DNA of 64,000 bases from Desulfacinum infernum DSM 9756 (GTDB lineage: Bacteria > Desulfobacterota > Syntrophobacteria > Syntrophobacterales > DSM-9756), in NCBI RefSeq assembly GCF_900129305.1, contig NZ_FQVB01000004.1, positions 1 to 64,000 on the forward strand, written 5' to 3'. The translations under genes and the position numbers were made by a program. The notes beneath the pieces were generated by a model. That model was not told the origin of the DNA. It searched no databases and was given only the letters and a program-made list of their open reading frames with translations. This document shows, piece by piece, positions 61,368 to 64,000 of this stretch; positions within the stretch are counted from its first letter, which is position 1; the number at the start of each line of letters is the position of its first letter.

Positions 61368-62492
61368 TCATGTGCCTGGAAGGGAGGAACAGGAACAGGC
61401 TGCACGGGTTGGTCCCGAGGCCTGCCAACGGGCGCGGATCTTTCGGGCCCCCAAGGGCAGCAGGTAGAGGGCTAGGAGGAGGGCTGCGGACAAGGGCTCC
61501 CAAAGACCCCGGGAATGATGGACGGCGGCAAGCTCCGATGCCGCCACCGGAATGTTGAAGGTCTCGAACACCAGGTTCGTGATCCAGCCCATGAAAAGCG
61601 TGCAGGAAGCCACGGAAGCGAGATAGACGGCGGTGACGGCCTTTCCCCAGAAGCGCCCCAGCACCGTGAGGGTGGCGGTGTTGGTGGCGGGACCCGCCAG
61701 AAGAAAGACCAGGGCCGCCCCGGGAGAGAGCCCTTTGAGGATCAGGGCCGCGGCGACGGGCGTGGAAGCGCTGGCGCAGATGTAAAGGGGGATTCCCACT
61801 GCGAGCATGAGAAGCAGAGACCAGCCTTCGTGGGCGGTGAGAAATCGGGTGACGTCCTGCGGCAGAAGCGCCGCGATCACGCCGGAGAGCAGAATCCCCA
61901 AAAAGAGCCAACCGCCCAAATCCTGCAGGAGATCGGAAAAGCCGTAGAGCATGCCCTGGACCACGCGTCTTCCCAAAGACGGCTGGGAACCTTGGTGGGC
62001 CGCATGGGGGTCGGTCTGGGGGGCGTCAGGCAAGGGCGGGCGGGAAGGTGCCTCGGCCGGATCGGACTGGGGGAGCAGGTTCACGAGCATCCCCGTCACC
62101 GTGGCGGTGACGAAAGCGGCCAGCGGCCTTAGAACGGCCAGAACCGGTCCCAGGAGGACGTAGGAGAGGGCGATGGAGTCCACTCCCGTTTCCGGCACCG
62201 AGACAAGAAAGGCCGTGGAAGGTCCCTTTCCCGCGCCGCGTTTTCTGAGATCCATGGCCACCGGAAGGACGCCGCAGGAACAGAGGGGCAGCGGGATGCC
62301 CAGAAGGGAAGCCTTCACAACGGCCGCCGTGCTGTGCCCTCCCAAGTGCCGAAGAATCCTCTCTTCGGGTAGAAAGACCTTGACCAGGCCCGCCGCCCAC
62401 AGACCAAAGAGGATGAACGGAGCCGACTCCGCGAGGATGGCCCAGCTGTTTCCAACGATCTTCAACAGGATGGGGAAAACGGCTTGCGACAT
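61368..62492 (-). CDS. SO_0444/YraQ-type (ArsP-related) metal(loid) permease
   Basis: A 374-residue membrane protein with about eight to ten helices. The conserved motif PLPLCSCGVLPVA and the later GPATNTATLTVL are hallmarks of the YraQ/ArsP permease family; SO_0444-type members are placed in Cu/Zn efflux, ArsP members export methylated trivalent arsenicals. A His-containing loop (DPHAAHQGSQPS) lies between the two halves. The start at 62492 is 28 bp after the ArsR gene. With an ArsR regulator upstream, metal or metalloid efflux is likely; the ion is undecided. Confidence 0.88.
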   Translation of the reverse strand: MSQAVFPILLKIVGNSWAILAESAPFILFGLWAAGLVKVFLPEERILRHLGGHSTAAVVKASLLGIPLPLCSCGVLPVAMDLRKRGAGKGPSTAFLVSVPETGVDSIALSYVLLGPVLAVLRPLAAFVTATVTGMLVNLLPQSDPAEAPSRPPLPDAPQTDPHAAHQGSQPSLGRRVVQGMLYGFSDLLQDLGGWLFLGILLSGVIAALLPQDVTRFLTAHEGWSLLLMLAVGIPLYICASASTPVAAALILKGLSPGAALVFLLAGPATNTATLTVLGRFWGKAVTAVYLASVASCTLFMGWITNLVFETFNIPVAASELAAVHHSRGLWEPLSAALLLALYLLPLGARKIRARWQASGPTRAACSCSSLPGT

Positions 62493-62520
62493 GCTTGTGC
62501 TTTCTTCCGGGGGAAAGAGT

Positions 62521-62874
62521 TCACTCTTCGGCCACGTGCTCCAAACCCTCACGGAACAGGTGGCGTACGTGATCATCGTCCAGGGAGTAGAAGGCCATCT
62601 TGCCTTCCCGGCGCACCTTCACCAGCCGGGCGACGCGCAGCAGGCGGAGCTGGTGGGACACGGCCGACTGGGAGGCGGAAATGGCGGCCGCCAGGTCGCA
62701 CACGCAGAGTTCCCCGTGCTGGAGGGCGCTCAGGATGCGCACCCGCGTGGGGTCGGCCAGCACCTTGAAAAGCTCCGCAAGGCGTTCCGCGGTCCCTTCG
62801 GACACCATCCGGGTTCGGGCGCGATCCACCTTTTCCGGGTGGATGCAGACGACGGAGCACACATCCACATGCAT
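62521..62874 (-). CDS. ArsR/SmtB-family metal-responsive repressor
   Basis: A 117-residue winged-helix repressor. The alpha-3 metal site motif ELCVCDLA is present (about residue 55), followed by the recognition helix SQSAVSHQLRLLR. Additional Cys at the N-terminus (DVCSVVCIHPEK) resembles CadC/CmtR-type N-terminal metal ligands. The ATG at 62874 is preceded by a GAGGGTTTT sequence and by a palindromic operator. It precedes the permease gene in one transcription unit. Confidence 0.92.
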   Translation of the reverse strand: MHVDVCSVVCIHPEKVDRARTRMVSEGTAERLAELFKVLADPTRVRILSALQHGELCVCDLAAAISASQSAVSHQLRLLRVARLVKVRREGKMAFYSLDDDHVRHLFREGLEHVAEE

Positions 62875-62885
62875 AAAACCCTCCT

Positions 62886-62912
62886 CATATGACCACATGT
62901 TCATGTGATATG
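62886..62912. promoter_or_regulatory. ArsR/SmtB operator palindrome
   Basis: CACATG-TT-CATGTG with flanking CATATGA and ATATG forms an extended inverted repeat 12 bp before the arsR start. ArsR/SmtB operators have a comparable ATATGAxCA..TGTTCATAT character. Confidence 0.65.
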
Positions 62913-63177
62913 TACCGGACTCGCCCCCTCGTGTCAAGCCCGCCCGGCTGGGATTTTAACGAAGGCCTCCCCGGGCTGGGCCCCCGCCGCGGGAAGGGGT
63001 GGGCGTGCCGGAGCCGATAGTCACGGCGCCACGTCTTTTCCTCTCCGCTGGCTTACATCCTCGTATAGGCAAAATCAGTCTTAAGTTTTTTCACAATCGA
63101 GCCGATAGGCAACGTACGGAAACATGCGATGCCGTAGAGCCATTGGTGTGCCCGAAAGGAGGAAAGGAGCGTTCCCG
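62913..63177. other. Intergenic region between arsR and the chemoreceptor gene
   Basis: No gene. The strong ribosome-binding site GGAGGAAAGGAG precedes the ATG at 63178. A c-di-GMP riboswitch was considered because of two GATAGGCAA-like words but is not supported. Confidence 0.4.
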
Positions 63178-64000
63178 ATGCAATTCACGTTGAAATCCAA
63201 GCTCATTGCGCTGTGCGCTGCCCTGGTTGCGGTCCCGCTGGTGGTCAGCACGACCATCAACACGCTGCTTTCACGGTCCCAGTCCGGCCATTTGACCGGA
63301 TACCTGAACGATGTGCTTGCCGAGAATGGCAAGACGCATCTGTCCGCCATTCTGGAAAACGATCACACCCTGGTGGCGAACCTGGTCAAGCAGACCGAGA
63401 ACGACGCTCGCAGGCTGGCCGCATCATCCAACCTGGAAGGCTACATCAGCGCCAGGACGGGAACCAACGAAACCCTGGCCAACCTGGCCAAGGACAGGGT
63501 CTTTGCGGAAATCGGCCGGTTCTTCGATTTGTTGGAGTCGCGCCAGAATACCGTGAGACAGAAGCTGGAGAGTGATCTGAGGCTGGCCCGCGCCGTGATG
63601 AAGCAATACGGACTGGTGGCCACTACGGGCATCGAATTCCAGTGGGACGCCAGGAACGAAGTGACGGGTGAGACGCACCCCGTAAAGCTTTCCCTCATGC
63701 AGTTCGGGTCGGAACTTCTCTACCCCGCCGATTCCTTCGACCAGGAGGTGGCGATCGTCGACGATGTGAAGGCCATCTCGGGAAGCGACTGCATCATCTT
63801 TCAGCGCATGAACGAGGACGGGGACATGCTCCGCGTGGGGTCGAGCATGGCCAGGACGGAGACTCAGCGCGATGTGGGGTCGTTCATTCCGAGCAAGGGC
63901 GCTTTGGGGGATCCGAATCCTCTCATCCAGGCCTTGCTTAATGGGGAGAACTACAAGGTCAGGGAGGCCAGGGACGGAGAATGGTACCAGAGCATTTACG
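63178..64000 (+). CDS. Methyl-accepting chemotaxis protein, sensor part (3' end outside window)
   Basis: The frame starts at the ATG 63178 after GGAGGAAAGGAG and is open to the window end (274 codons seen). A membrane helix at about residues 8-30 (LIALCAALVAVPLVVSTTINTLL) is followed by a long helix and an extracytoplasmic domain of the Cache type (RARRLAASSNLEGYI-like helix, FQWDARNEVTGET, DCIIFQRMNEDGDMLRVGSSM), including the VREARDGEWYQSIY region typical of Cache_3/Cache_2 sensor domains. A HAMP and signalling domain would follow beyond the edge; a histidine kinase cannot be excluded. Confidence 0.8.
   Translation, partial: MQFTLKSKLIALCAALVAVPLVVSTTINTLLSRSQSGHLTGYLNDVLAENGKTHLSAILENDHTLVANLVKQTENDARRLAASSNLEGYISARTGTNETLANLAKDRVFAEIGRFFDLLESRQNTVRQKLESDLRLARAVMKQYGLVATTGIEFQWDARNEVTGETHPVKLSLMQFGSELLYPADSFDQEVAIVDDVKAISGSDCIIFQRMNEDGDMLRVGSSMARTETQRDVGSFIPSKGALGDPNPLIQALLNGENYKVREARDGEWYQSIY

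Noticed and set aside
63060-63160. Possible c-di-GMP-I riboswitch before the chemoreceptor gene
   Set aside because: Two GATAGGCAA-like words are present, but the conserved GEMM core and its paired stems could not be built.

Overview
The window looks like a chromosomal segment of a high-GC, strictly anaerobic Desulfobacterota-type bacterium (Syntrophobacter/Desulfacinum-like lifestyle). This rests on gene content, not on a database match: a monofunctional CO dehydrogenase (CooS), fatty-acyl and alicyclic acyl-CoA oxidation genes, an ADP-forming acyl-CoA synthetase, TRAP transport, NapC/NrfH-type and octaheme cytochromes, many FMN/FeS flavoproteins and a likely selenoprotein. No rRNA or complete tRNA gene was seen, and no CRISPR array.

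Layout. 1-2.9 kb is mobile-element debris: the 3' end of an IS21-type element, a decayed IS4-type transposase and two small envelope genes lying between two inverted copies of the IS21 end. 2.9-8.5 kb is a beta-oxidation block (TetR regulator, frameshifted enoyl-CoA hydratase, acyl-CoA dehydrogenase, 3-hydroxyacyl-CoA dehydrogenase, thiolase) with a nonsense-interrupted coiled-coil gene inside it. An IS3-family element (8.5-9.9 kb) separates it from a second acyl-CoA block (10-15.3 kb) that resembles the BadI/BadH alicyclic ring-opening pair plus an ADP-forming acyl-CoA synthetase and a D-2-hydroxyacid dehydrogenase. 15.7-21.1 kb is a six-gene minus-strand operon: DUF1445, GntR regulator, TRAP transporter (P, Q, M) and DUF2848, divergent from an amidase. 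A 3' tRNA fragment at 22.4 kb marks a probable old integration site.

22.7-33.3 kb is a mixed region: a dehydrogenase, a nitrate/sulfonate/taurine-type ABC transporter split around an aminotransferase, a glutamate dehydrogenase, a MEDS-domain protein, a flavoprotein pseudogene and a glutamine amidotransferase. 33.4-38.3 kb carries cooS divergent from tetR-nrfH-octaheme cytochrome; the same palindrome stands before both units, suggesting one TetR protein controls CO and nitrogen-oxide redox functions. 38.5-43.8 kb is a redox/detoxification cluster (iron-sulfur flavoprotein, AhpD-like protein with an in-frame UGA and SECIS-like hairpin, flavodoxin, HAD, nitroreductase, DUF1638, broken DUF2845) divergent from a Crp/Fnr regulator.

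44.2-51.9 kb (minus strand) holds a MerA-like flavoprotein, a 1028-residue radical SAM/ArsM-like methyltransferase/DUF5714 fusion, a patatin, a membrane cytochrome, a P460-type cytochrome and a ferredoxin. 52-59.8 kb encodes a complete 2-oxoacid dehydrogenase complex (E1 alpha, E1 beta, E2, E3), WrbA and a glutaredoxin-like/thioredoxin reductase fusion. The end carries a universal stress protein, a stand-alone IF-2 C-terminal-like protein, a metal(loid) permease with an ArsR regulator and palindromic operator, and the start of a chemoreceptor gene.

The strongest candidates for new biology are the CxxU selenoprotein (41540-42118), the three-module radical SAM/ArsM/DUF5714 enzyme (46034-49120) and the shared palindrome linking cooS to nrfH-hao. 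Several genes are broken (positions given below); some of the single-base lesions could be sequencing errors.
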